Notes under the pieces: model-generated
What the model was told of the DNA's origin: nothing
Seen by the model: only the letters and a program-made list of their open reading frames with translations
The model's database searches: none
Shown here: in pieces, positions 11,739 through 23,034 of the stretch
How positions within the stretch are numbered: position 1 is the stretch's first letter
Layout of the letters: each line of letters opens with the position of its first letter
Origin: Boswellia sacra
Lineage: Eukaryota > Streptophyta > Magnoliopsida > Sapindales > Burseraceae
Assembly: GCA_013180625.2 (NCBI GenBank)
Contig: SNVD02009651.1
Coordinates: forward strand, 337,329 to 401,328
Reading direction: 5' to 3'
DNA length: 64,000 bases
Made by a program: the position numbers and the translations under genes

Positions 11739-12264
11739 AGCTGGAGTCAGCGAGTTGCAGGGCTATTGGAGTCGGTAACTCGTGGGACAGCTGGAGTCGG
11801 TGAGGCTGGAGTCGGCGCTGTGTGATGTTGGAGTAGGCGAGTCACGGGGCTGCTACTGTCGGCGCAAGGCAGGGCTACTAGAGTCGGCGATTTGAGCTAC
11901 AATGAAATTGATTTGAGAAGAAACATGGAATCATAGGAGGGATTTGAGAAGAAATCGATGTGAGTAGATGATGAGTGGGTAAGGGAGTAGATGATGGCGG
12001 CTAGGGCAAAAGAAGGAATAAACAACGTGAATAAATGGGAGGGAAATAAAAAAGGGAAAGAGGGAAAATTAATATAAAGGTTTTTTTGTAACGTATATAC
12101 GTGTCACTTATTTAAAAGTGATAAATGAAATTCTTGCAAGTGACAAATAATATAAAAAAGTAGAGTTGACTTTCTAGATCAGACTATATTTCTCACTATT
12201 CTAAAAAATTGTCAAATAAAAATTTTACAAAGTGACAAATATTTAATAAATTATTGTAGTGTAT

Positions 12265-13010
12265 CTAATGGTTAAAATTAAATTAAGTGATAAATTTTAA
12301 TGATAATTGGTAAGAATTGATAAGTTTTACATAAATCTGAGGATTAGCTCTACATTTATATATATTTCGTGTTTAATCCGTGATTAAGTTTGGAAAATTT
12401 TATAATATTCTTAATATTTTTGCAACTTTTAAATAACCATCAGTTTCTTCTATTAAAAAGGCTCAAAGTTTTGGATCCAAGACAAATTCTCTCTAAAACC
12501 ACAATAAACAATACTGAATGATTTACTGTCGTTGCATAATATCATATTTGATTGTTAAAGAACTACTTTATTTACGTTCCTAAGTATCTCATAGATTGAA
12601 GATCTATGATAAAGATTCATATAAATAGGTAAATTTGTTCAAAAAATAGTAACTTTTAATAATCTTACCCACTAGTTAACTTTTATTCTTTCCCCAAGTG
12701 AAAATCGTGTGATACTTTTATTTCCATCATTTTAGTTGTTCGAGTTTGTCATGGACTGTATAATCTAGTACCTAGAAGTAGACAAATGGTAAGAATTTGA
12801 AGATAAGGGTAAGCTCAAGTTAGGTAAGAAATTAGATTGAAATTCAACTCCATCCAAAACAATGAAAGAGATATGGGAGTTCGAAGAGATAGCAAACCAA
12901 GATTTTCTCTCAAAGGCTAAAGTTTAATGTTTCGATGGATGTTTGTAATTTAATTATTTAAGAAAAATTGAGATTAAGGGATTTTAGAAGAAAATTTGGT
13001 GTGTAATAGC
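12265..13010. other. Intergenic spacer between CACTA-1 and TPS copy 2
   Basis: AT-rich sequence without an open frame or recognisable repeat. From about 13010 the sequence matches positions 1-200 downstream of TPS copy 1, marking the duplicated 3' flank. Confidence 0.5.
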
Positions 13011-13207
13011 TTTTATTATGTGTTTTAAAACCAAATACGCATTTTAACAATAATTCTATAAACATGAGCAAGCCTCGCACATGAAGATATGTATGATAAA
13101 CCATTATTATTTCAACTTATTATTGATTTTAGCTATTACAACATATTATCTTCACTGAACATACAAATTTCAGTGCTTAGTTTGTTGAAGTGCAAGGTGA
13201 GTACTGC

Positions 13208-15958
13208 TCAAACAGGAATTGGGTCGACGAGCACAGAAGTGATTTCATCTTTCACCTTATAAGAGTTTGTGTAACAATCATCATCCTTGTATAGAAAATC
13301 CATGACCCGTGAAAAATTGAGTAGACACTCAAGGAAGGGCATTGGAATTGCTGTTGGTTTCAGCATCTCTTGATTAACAACCTTCCACGCATTAGAAATT
13401 TCTTTTCGGAGAAAACTGATTGCTTCTTCCTCAGAAACGCAATGCTGCTTCGTGTAGCATTCCACAGCTGACACTACATGTTTCCTCTTTTGCTCCAACT
13501 GCGTATAAGATTTGCATAATTTAGAAATTTTTGATAATCAGATGTTTGATTGACCTTGTTATAGGAATTGTAGAATAATAATGTTAGACTTACAACCCAA
13601 ATAAAACCCCAAATCTACAATATTCTGATGTGATAGTCTAAGTGGTAAAATCCTATTGAAGATGTAATTTTCCTCATTCATTTTTATTTTTTCTTCTCCA
13701 TTAAATTTTGTCATATAGACTGCCACATCAGGCTGTAGACTTTGTGTTGTTAAGCCTAATACTACTAATTATAGGTAATACTATATTTACAACCAACTTT
13801 TTACATTTTACTTTTGATTTTTATCTTTCTTTGCTAATGTAGTTACTTATTTAGTGCTATCAACGTGGAAACTAATCGTTGATATATTAGTTGTACCATA
13901 CCTCTCTGGTTACTATATCATCCATGAGTCTAGCAATAGTTGATGAAGCTACAATTATCTCAGGGTCATTAGAGATCCAATCGAAGGCCTGGTTGTAATT
14001 AGCAATCTTTCCCATGCCAAGGAAAGATGTTGTTGCTAGCATTTTATAACCACTAGTCACAAGTGCTGAAATCTTCATATACTCCTCCATGGTTGGAACA
14101 TAGCCTTGGTTGCACCACTTGGCTTCAACTAAGTATCCTTTGACTAGTCGCTTCATCTGGGACATAAATAAATAAATTCAATTCGAGCTGGCACCTAATT
14201 AATTAGCAGGTAAAGTGTAAGAAATAGATTACCTCTTCTATCGCGTAATCTACCATATATGATCTTCCTTCCTTCGAAAGCTCCTCCTTTGCTTCCATGT
14301 AAATGTCTATGAGTGCCTTGTATAATGGTTTCATGTACTGTGGAAGAATATCTATAGTGGCAATGTCCCACCTAAAACAACTCAAGTGAAGACAAAATTT
14401 GGGGTAAATTGGACAAATTAATGTAGACCTTGATAAATTTAAAGTTCACAGAATTATCTGTTAAATATTCTTGCTGAGAATGACCTTTTAATAGCATCAG
14501 TTAATATCTCAAGTTCTTCAAGGGTGGCATAGACATCGTAGGTGTCATCGATAATGGATGTCATGGCTATTACTTTGGTTAGGATGCATCTTCCGAAAGT
14601 GTATTTGGGCTCGAAATAGACTCCCAACATCCAGAAATAGAGCTCAACCAATCTGTCTCTTGCATATGGCACCTTCGTTGCAAAGTCCAAACTTTTCCAC
14701 CACCTGCAATGCAAGTTCAGAGTCTTTAATTTTCTATTGCTCAATTTAAAACAGTTACGTTAAACTTTTAGCCGTTTAAGAACTTAATAGTTGAACTTAC
14801 TCGGTGAGGCTGCTTAGCTCCTTCCGGTGTTGTGCTTGTAACATGTTAAAATCTAGTTTTGCAAACTTCAGTAGTGTTTGATTCTTTGGATTTTCTTTAG
14901 AGTAGAAATTGATATAATGCCTTGCCTCCAACCTTGGTACGCCTTTGTGAAAGGGCCTATTCAAGGCATGAGTTATATGTTGTGCAAGATGAGGACTTAC
15001 TTGAGTAACCCTTGACTTGAGGTGAGATGTAGTGAAATCTATAGCGTCGTCCAGGACATCTTCTCCACATATGCCAAGATGTGCAGCCTCATACAAACTT
15101 AGCATGCCTGTCACGTCATTAATCATGAAGCTTTTGAACTTTCCCTGTTCGTCTATGAATTTGCCAAATATATCTGCTTTACAATAAAACCCTTGGTGAA
15201 AATTAACAATCAAGAGCATTGGTGAATTTCAGGCACCATTATATCTATATATAGGGAATGAGGCACACTCACGACATGGAACATGGTATCCTTGTTGTCT
15301 CAATAACCGAAATCTAAGAGCAGCAGTGTTCAGGTTGTTACTATCATCGCTTTCAAGATAGAGTTTCCCTAGTTCATCCTCTATCTCCTTATCAAAATGG
15401 TGAGCCACTCCTAAGCGCTGAACAACATCAATCAAATTCAATTTATCTGAAGCCGTATTTGTGGCACAGATTAACATGCTTCTCACTTGTTGCTTCAGTA
15501 CTTCAAATTCTTTCTGAGTCGCGGCATTGATCTGTACAAGATTTTTACCAAGAAAATAAACAACAGTGCATTATAAAACAAAACTATGAAATTTCATTAA
15601 CTATGCATCCATTTGTGGATGTATCATTTATGCATTTATCTCGGTTGCTTTTATATGGACAAACAAAGAAACAATTTTTTAATTAAAGTGAATTGCATGC
15701 TAGCTTCAGCTATTAACTTGAGTTGCTTACAGCTTCAGAATTGCCTACAACTAGCTAGATAGAAATATGAAAATGATCGCACGCAAATTAGTGATAGAGA
15801 ATTTATCAAATAATGGAAGTAGATACCATAGGATATTGAGAAGCATAAGAAAGGAAGTGATTTCCCCAAATAGTAGGATGATAATTTGCCGATTGGCGAT
15901 TAATGTTTTGCTTAGGCTTTGGGGTAGAAGCAGGAGCTGCTGAAACTTGAAAAGACAT
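13208..15958 (-). CDS. Terpene synthase, TPS-a type, probable cytosolic sesquiterpene synthase (TPS copy 2, intact)
   Basis: Seven exons at 15827-15958, 15273-15531, 14801-15173, 14485-14703, 14233-14371, 13902-14156 and 13208-13498 sum to 1668 nt, 555 codons plus stop, the usual length for TPS-a enzymes. Every intron is GT...AG and phases agree. It would ionise and cyclise a prenyl diphosphate, most likely farnesyl diphosphate, using Mg2+. Exon 1 starts MSFQVSAAP with no transit peptide, hence cytosolic. [11 protein letters not shown] is the N-terminal Arg/Trp motif with Gln in place of the second Arg. Exon 4 holds RDR and IIDDTYDVY (DDxxD). The exon 6/7 junction gives [11 protein letters not shown], which fits the NSE/DTE motif. 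The exon 3 acceptor could alternatively lie 3 bases upstream. The product cannot be told from sequence. It is the only undamaged member of the cluster. Confidence 0.93.
13590..13760. mobile_element. MITE-like hairpin in last intron of TPS copy 2
   Basis: CTACAATATTCTGATGTGAT pairs imperfectly with the later CCACATCAGGCTGTAG. The copy 1 counterpart is at 580-740. It sits inside the intron between exons 6 and 7 and leaves the splice sites intact. Family not assigned. Confidence 0.5.
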
Positions 15959-18900
15959 TGTATATAGATTAACGTTGTGTGTCTGATATTGCCGTCGTGC
16001 CTATGGATTATATAGTAGAACTCATGCATCTAGAGATTATGCTTAGCATGTTTTTCATCTCATGTTCATTTAACCCATTTTTTTGTATCTCTATGTGAGA
16101 AAATCTTATCAAGTTTTTAATTTCAACAGTTGACAATGATTTTTTTTCCAATACCTTAGTTTTTTTTTTAATTTCTATAATTGGCAATGACTATTCATTT
16201 AATCAATACAAAAACTTTTGAGAAGTTTGTATTCAATTCTTAGAATAACCTTAATCCATTATATATATTATGTTGATGATTATGTGTGCCTTAAAGGCAC
16301 ATGTTATGCCCTTACAAATTGTATAAATTCTTTTGAAGGTTGTATAAATTCTCTTCAAATTGTTAATTCTATCAAAAAATGTGTAAAAAGTATTAAATAC
16401 GAATTTGAATTGAATCTATATAATCTTTAAGGGCTTAACATGTACTCTTAGAATACAGTTAAGGCTACCTTTTTATGATTGGTTAGTCTGCAACAAAGAA
16501 CATTATGTTTTAGGTCTAAGATGATTTCTTGAAATAAATATGCAGTGCAGAACCAAGGGTGCAGTGCAACCGAGTTTTCTGAAAATTTCTAAATTCATAC
16601 AAATAGTTTGAATTATAAAACTTAGAACCTTGATTCAAAACAAAATTCCTTACCTATATCCCATTCAAACTTTAGAAAAAAAAATTATTTATATGGAAAA
16701 GATTCGTTGCACATCTTGTACCATATTTAAAAGAAAAATTTCCTTCGTATGATCTCATCTTTTACTATTTTATTATAAGTAATCACCTAAATTATAACTT
16801 ATCAAGTCAGAACTTTCCACTATTCTCATCTCTTTCTTTCTAAATTTTAGTTTAATGTTTACATAAATAAATATGGGATGAGATATTTCAACTTAAATTT
16901 TTTACTTAAAATTTCAACCATTAATTCAAGTTGATCCAATAGTGTTCAAATTTTATGAGTTAGTTATATTAGATGTGTTATATCAACTTTTGATCTTAAC
17001 CAGAAGATCTAATGGAATGAATGGTTAAAATTTAAGTTTAGATTTAAATAAAAACTTTAAGTTAAAGTATGACATTCCGATAAATATTCATACCTTGTTT
17101 GTCATACATATTTCATGTATATATAGATTTTTTCATTAAAAAATTTACTTAAAGAGTAAAATCTAAACAGTAGTGCAAAAATTTTAGCCCACCTAAAGAA
17201 AATTTTCTAATTACTGCCCTGTAAATATACATCTCCGAAAGGGTTAAAAAGCGCATGAAAAGAGGTAGGACTGTAATTAACATAAACATTCACCGGTTCA
17301 TTGAAAAAATGGATCTGATATGTGATTCTCATTTTAGAGTTGCTTTTATGCATACAATTTATCTTCCATATATCAATGGGAGAAAAGTCTTTTCAGCCGA
17401 AAAACAATAAATTCTTAACCACATATATAAGTCCAAATTCAGGACAGACATTCTTAACATGAGATTTTTGATTATTTAAATTATATTCTTGTGATGTGTT
17501 TCTTGATTGAAAAAACCGCTAAGAGCAGTTTGCTGGTGGCAGTTGTATAAGCTCCAAGCCGATATAAAATGTTTAGAATATTGTTTTAATTAAAAACTCT
17601 TCATGTCAATTTATATAAATAAATTAAATCATTAATCTTATTTAATATTAACAAATTTCAAAATTTATTCATTTAAAAGTATTATATCACATTGGTTTAT
17701 ATGTTAATTTATAAATTAAAGTAGTATTATACTTTTATATATATAAGGTCATTTTTAACATTTTCTTGCTCTCTTCAAGGTTAATTTTGGCAAATCCTAT
17801 TCTTAACATTTTTGCCTGTTCATCAATTAATTACTGCTTTTTTTAAAAAAAAAATTCCAGTTGTATAAGAAGTTTGCAATCCCAGCGAAGTAATTATAAT
17901 TATTCACGTGAACGTAAATTTCTATTTTGTTAAAATCAATCCTCATATATACTCATAGTTTAGCTCTTCTATTAATTCTTTTATTTTCTAATTAATTAGA
18001 TAAATTAAATAACTACTAAACAGAGGAAAGAAGGGAAAATAAACATGAGAAAAAGAAAAAAACCAGTGACTTAGAATAGTGCATATTGTTCAGACATAAA
18101 AAATTTAAAATGAGTAATCGGTTTTAAAGATAAAAAAGGATTTAGGTGGCATCAAATTCAACTTTGTATACCTGGCTAAGTTACATTTATACTAAAGATC
18201 TCAAGGCCATGGAATCCCCTAATCTTATTTTTCTAAACATTTATTTTAAGGATCTTACAACCAATGTCAACTAAAATTACGTTAAATGGTCGATATTTAT
18301 CCACTTACTATATCTTGTTTTCTTTATCTGCTAAAATATCCTATTTTTTCTGTTGATTTGCTATTTATTAGCGCTAACATGTATTAAAAACAACTCACAT
18401 TCCATGAGAAAAATTTTCTATTTTCTTTCTTTAATCAATGATTGTAGAAGGAAATTACTACACTAACCTGTCTTGCTTGGACCATTGTGATTATGCACTA
18501 TTGAGCCAGTAGTTGAATGTCCTTATGCTAAATGCTTCAGGGGCTTCTTCTCTAGACTAGTAGAGATACTTGTAAGGGCACTTTGGTGTCTAAGTCAGGT
18601 ACAAGGGTGTAACTATTTTTTTTTTTGGGATGAGCTAAAAAGATTTGAAAGCAAAATTGGTGAACCTCAATTAGGAGATTTTATTAATTAAAAAAATTGA
18701 TACACCTAATTCGTCGGACACAAATAACCTTACCCTTGAAAATATAAATTTTATTCAAAAATAATTAAAATTATACTATGATAAAATGAAAATAAACATA
18801 ATTTGAAAATGAGATAAAACATTATCGAAGTTGTGCTCTACGTTGCTTCAAGGTATATAAATTTCTATTATTGAATCTGCGTCAATACTTTAATTCCTTT

Positions 18901-19458
18901 CTTATCTAATAATGAGAATTCTTTTGTAATATGGATAAATGGAAAAAGGAAATTAATTTTATATATTAACTCCGTTATAATAAAAATTAAATGAAAATAG
19001 AGAAATATTATTTTAATAAAGATTAATCAAAAGAGGTGATAAAATTGCTTCAGGCAACTCTTTTAAGAAGACTAAAATTTAGAAAATATAATATGTTTAT
19101 GAAAATATAAAATGATTTATAATAGATAAAATTATATAAATTTTGAAATAAATTATATATAAATTTATTCTAAAAAGTGTAATTGCTTCTGCCCCTACTA
19201 GATTATTTTCCTCATCCTTATTGATAAATAATAGTTTTTGTCAAACCTCTATAAATAGTTGCTAGGGTTTTAAACATTATATTTTGTAGGGTCTCTTCTT
19301 TTGAGGGACTCTTAGGAGATTATAGGTAAGCTATCATAAGTATTTGGTTATTGATAGATGATATAGTTGGCATATTAGGAACTTGGTTTTTACAGAGATA
19401 GTTTTCTGATGATGAAGTATTTTGAAAATCATATCTATTATGTTACTTCTTATTTTAG
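15959..19458. other. Upstream flank of TPS copy 2, no gene seen
   Basis: AT-rich, no supported coding sequence; short open frames such as 16218-16430 lack any recognisable feature. Segments recur elsewhere: 17230-17435 matches 4560-4800, and 17430-18430 matches 20670-21430 and parts of 46000-47640. These are copies of the duplicated TPS upstream block. Confidence 0.55.
16007..16014 (-). promoter_or_regulatory. Probable TATA box of TPS copy 2
   Basis: TATATAAT on the minus strand lies about 50 nt upstream of the start codon, leaving room for a short leader. A similar element is at the same place in copy 3 (about 39480, TTATATAAG) but is degraded in copy 1. Confidence 0.5.
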
Positions 19459-22390
19459 TATGCCAAATTGGCATGTTTTTCATCCCATGTTCATTTAAGT
19501 TCTTTTTTCTTTCTTGTCTATATGCTTTTAAATCTGCAATATAGATAACATCTCTATGAATATCTTCTTAGAGGCTGTACGGCTTCAACGCTATAGATTG
19601 AATATTCTTTATTTTAAAAAATGAACTATTTTACTTGGTCATATTAAAAGCAATATAATTAGTTAAAAATCCATCATATATGGATCAAACTCTAATATAT
19701 ATGTCTGGAAGAAGCATTTTAATTAAATCGGTTGTTGAAAGTAGCACTTTTAGTTCCTTAACTAGTGATAATTAATTCATTTAACATAAAAAAAATAATT
19801 CTTCAAAGAACTTTGAATCATTGAATCATATATATATATATTAGAAATTGTTAACTTAAATAAACAAAAATGTGATATATTTAATTAAATTTCAGGTTGG
19901 TGATTATCTATGTCATAAATCTATTGGTTAAGCATATAAATGACATTTTTATTTTAGGTGATGATTTCTTGAAATATAAATGTCAAAATTAAAAGGAGCA
20001 TCTTTTTATTTTTATTTTTAAGATATAAGCAATTTAACTAAAAAAACCCAGGATCTAATAATTATTTATAATTGTTGATCTGATTTCTAACTGATCTTTT
20101 TTTATTTGATTGATGTTCAAACAAATTAAATTAATAAATAAAAAGAATAAAGATAAATCTTAATCATCAATATTTAGTGAATATTGATGCATCAAAGGAT
20201 CTCAAAAAATAAAGCAAAAATTTGTCTTTAATTTTTTTTTCTATTTTATTATTCTACTATAGATTCAATAATCTATTCTAAATTAGAAAAAAAAAAGTTA
20301 GCTCATTTTTTGAATCTGTCTAATTTAGATTATTTCAATGTTTTATTGTTTATTTGATGTACAAAAAAAACTTTTTGAATTATTGGTAGAAAGGGATTTT
20401 GCTAATGAAAAAGCTTTCAATGCCTCCCAATATCGCCCATTTTCCAAACACTTTTACAAGCACACTTCCTCGATATAGAATTACGTTCTTTTAGAACTGT
20501 CATTCATAAGATAGAATGTTATTCATTGCTAAAATTGGACACACACAAGCAAGCATGCACACGCGCACACACATATATATATTGAAATTGTAAAGTGTTT
20601 TAGTAAAAAAACAAAGAAAAAATCTCAACCACACAAAAACAGTATACCAATACACAAACTCTAGAAAGATTGTCAAGAGTCGAGACCATTCTTAACATAA
20701 GATTTTTGATTATTTCAATTAAAGCTTGTAATGTATTTCTCAATTGGATAAACTCAGCAGTTTCCTGGTGGTAGTTGAATAAGTTAACGTAGCTTTTGTG
20801 TATATGAAGGTGGCACTTTAACCTTTGTCTTGGTCTCTGCAATGTGCATCATGATTAAGCACGGAAATCGTATTTTTAACAATTTTGCCTTTTATACAAT
20901 TAGTTCATATTTTTTAACAAATTTTATTCGTATACAAAGTTTTCCAATCCCAGAATAGCAATTCTATATAATTGGTTATATGAACATAAGTTTTTATTTT
21001 GTTAATCAAACCTTTTTTTATACTCATATATAGTTTACTTCTTCTATTAATTTTTATGTGTGCGAATTAATTGAACAGAGGAAAGAATTCAAATAAAAAA
21101 ATTGAAAAAAGAAAGAAAAGGAAAAGAAAAGACAACTGTAAGCTTATAATGATGTGTTGTTGAGAAATTTAATATTTAAAATGATTATATGATTGAAAAT
21201 AAACATAGAACCAATTCAAGCTGTACAGTTGGCTAAGTTGAGTATTTTATAATCCATATCAATCAAAATATTATTATATGGTCGAGATTTATCCACTTAT
21301 TATGTGTGTGTGAGTATATGTGTGTGTGTGTTTTTTTGTCGTAATTTTTCTTTTGATTTGCTATTGATTGGTGCTAACATGTATCAATTAAGACAACTCA
21401 TGATATGACAAAATATGAGTATTTTTTCTCCAAAAAAGTTTAAGAAAATAGGGGAAAGAAAAGGGGCAAGAACTGGTGACGAATTGAAATTAGTTTATAG
21501 TTGTGATTGGAAAAAAAAATTTATAGAAGAGGTACAAAATGTTGCAATATTCTAAAATCAAAGTCTTGTTTGTCCACTTGAGGTGAACAAGAAAACGTGG
21601 ACCACAAAAAGTAGAAAGAAGAAATCTTATTGGTCCTCCTGAGGACTAAAATATATAACAAGTACAAAGAGATCTAATTAGTCCATTTGAGGTGAATTAG
21701 AATAACAAATGAAGAATTCTTGTTAGTATGAGTATGCGGTACTATTTGAACCCCATTTTATCAACTAGAGGCTCTCTTCTCCACTTCAAATGAGGATTAA
21801 ACGGTAGAAAAATTATTGCCAAAAGCAATCTTATATCATCAATTCATTTCTTTAGTGCAACTTAATTTCTCTTTCAAGAAATCATATTATTAAATCTTTA
21901 ATTGCATTGCGTTCCAAATCTCAACCTCTAAGATTTAGCTTTTGTTTCAATGCAAAGGGTTAGTTTTGTTGTTCTTCCTCATCAATAGTTGATTTCTCGG
22001 CACTTGCAAGCTTCTCTCACATGAAATATTTATTTATATATCTCCTTTAGTGTTTATTATCATCCTCCATTCATAAAGCACAGGAGAATTTCCCTTCATT
22101 TCTTATGCTAGACCCTCTATATTTAAAAATAAAAGTGCGTTTACCTCTGCAAATCATATTAAAAATAAAATTAGAAAAATATTTTTGTCAAATATTTGAA
22201 GTCATCTCTTTAAAAATTTCTTAAATTATCGTAGCATAAATGTTTGGATATATCCTTAATTAAAGAAATAGGTGTTGCAGTAACTTATGTGGAGGTTAAT
22301 AAAGGTGGAGGAACGGGAGGCATGCATCCAACAGTTCATGCTTCATAGAAAAAAAGTACCAATTATTGAATAATAAATTTTATATATTGT
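19459..22390. other. Orphan TPS upstream block
   Basis: The block begins with sequence resembling the promoter-distal flank of the TPS genes (GCATGTTTTTCATCCCATGT, compare 16040 and 39535) and continues through 20670-21430, a second copy of the block already present at 17430-18430. No TPS exon is attached to its left. The simplest reading is a duplicated unit whose gene was deleted. Simple repeats include (GT)n near 21303-21345. No gene seen. Confidence 0.5.
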
Positions 22391-22395
22391 AATTT

Positions 22396-22942
22396 TGATG
22401 CAATGTGACTCAAGCCACTGCATCTCAACCAGCAACATGCTGCTGTTTTGCTGCTGTCTGCATGCTGTTTTGCTGCTGTCTGCATGCTGTTTTGCTGTTG
22501 TATGTCTGCTGTTTTTCTGCTGTCTGTCTGCAGCCGTCTTGCTGTCTATTTTTTGGTTGCTCTATTTACATTTATAGTCAGCCACCTAAAAAGGCTATTA
22601 ATACTGATGTGCAGTAAATGTAGAAAAAGCAGGTCATGTAAGTTGTATAAAACTTGAAAAATAAAGCTGAGTGAAAAGAAGCAAAAACAGAGAGCTTAGA
22701 GTGGTTCTAAGCTGAGAGTGCAGTGAGGAGAGTGTGTAATCCAAATTCTCTCTAGTGCATTCATTTCTATCCCTCCCGTGGAGTAGATCATGGATCGAAC
22801 CACGTAAATTTTGGTGTGTTCTTGTTTATGTTTCTGCACTTAAATTCAGTTTGTATGCTTGCAAGAGAGCACAGAAAATTTCCAGATTTTCTGCTTCAAG
22901 GCAACCTACTCTAGCCACAAATTATCTCCAGATTTCTTCACA
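22396..22942 (+). repeat. 5' LTR of the Tork-like copia element
   Basis: 547 bp. Near the start it has a CTG-rich run of imperfect repeats (TGCTGTTTTGCTGCTGTC type, 22439-22545). It carries CCGTGGA...GAACCACGTAAA near 22776-22808, a pairing motif also seen in the unrelated SIRE-like LTR. TSD AATTT to the left. Confidence 0.92.
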
Positions 22943-23034
22943 ACTAGTATCAGAGCTGAGGTTTAAAGATCTGAAGGTGGTTTGCCTCAAACAAATAAGG
23001 TTTCTTTGCTGAGAGAGAAGATCTTGAAGTTGTA

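Larger units (their letters stand above)
8370..12261. mobile_element. Non-autonomous CACTA element with captured host exons (CACTA-1)
   Basis: It starts with CACTACAAGAAAAAATG and ends with a sequence whose complement is CACTACAATAATTTATT; both ends are flanked by TAT (8367-8369 and 12262-12264), a 3-bp target duplication as expected for En/Spm-type elements. The left 850 bp holds degenerate subterminal repeats built on TTTTTGACCGATAAATATG, the kind of region bound by CACTA transposases. No transposase ORF is present. The interior carries minus-strand exon fragments of plastid dihydrolipoyl dehydrogenase (10171-11190) and exportin-1 (11641-11738). A (GA)n tract lies at 10371-10392. The right end resembles the CACTA piece at 53070. 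Confidence 0.88.

Noticed and set aside
13208..15958. Monoterpene (plastid) synthase reading of TPS copy 2
   Set aside because: Exon 1 has no transit peptide before the Arg/Trp motif and the C-terminal motif context ([16 protein letters not shown]) is of the TPS-a type.
22395..22657. Cys/Leu-rich small proteins encoded in three frames
   Set aside because: They are translations of the CTG-rich repeat run in the copia LTR.
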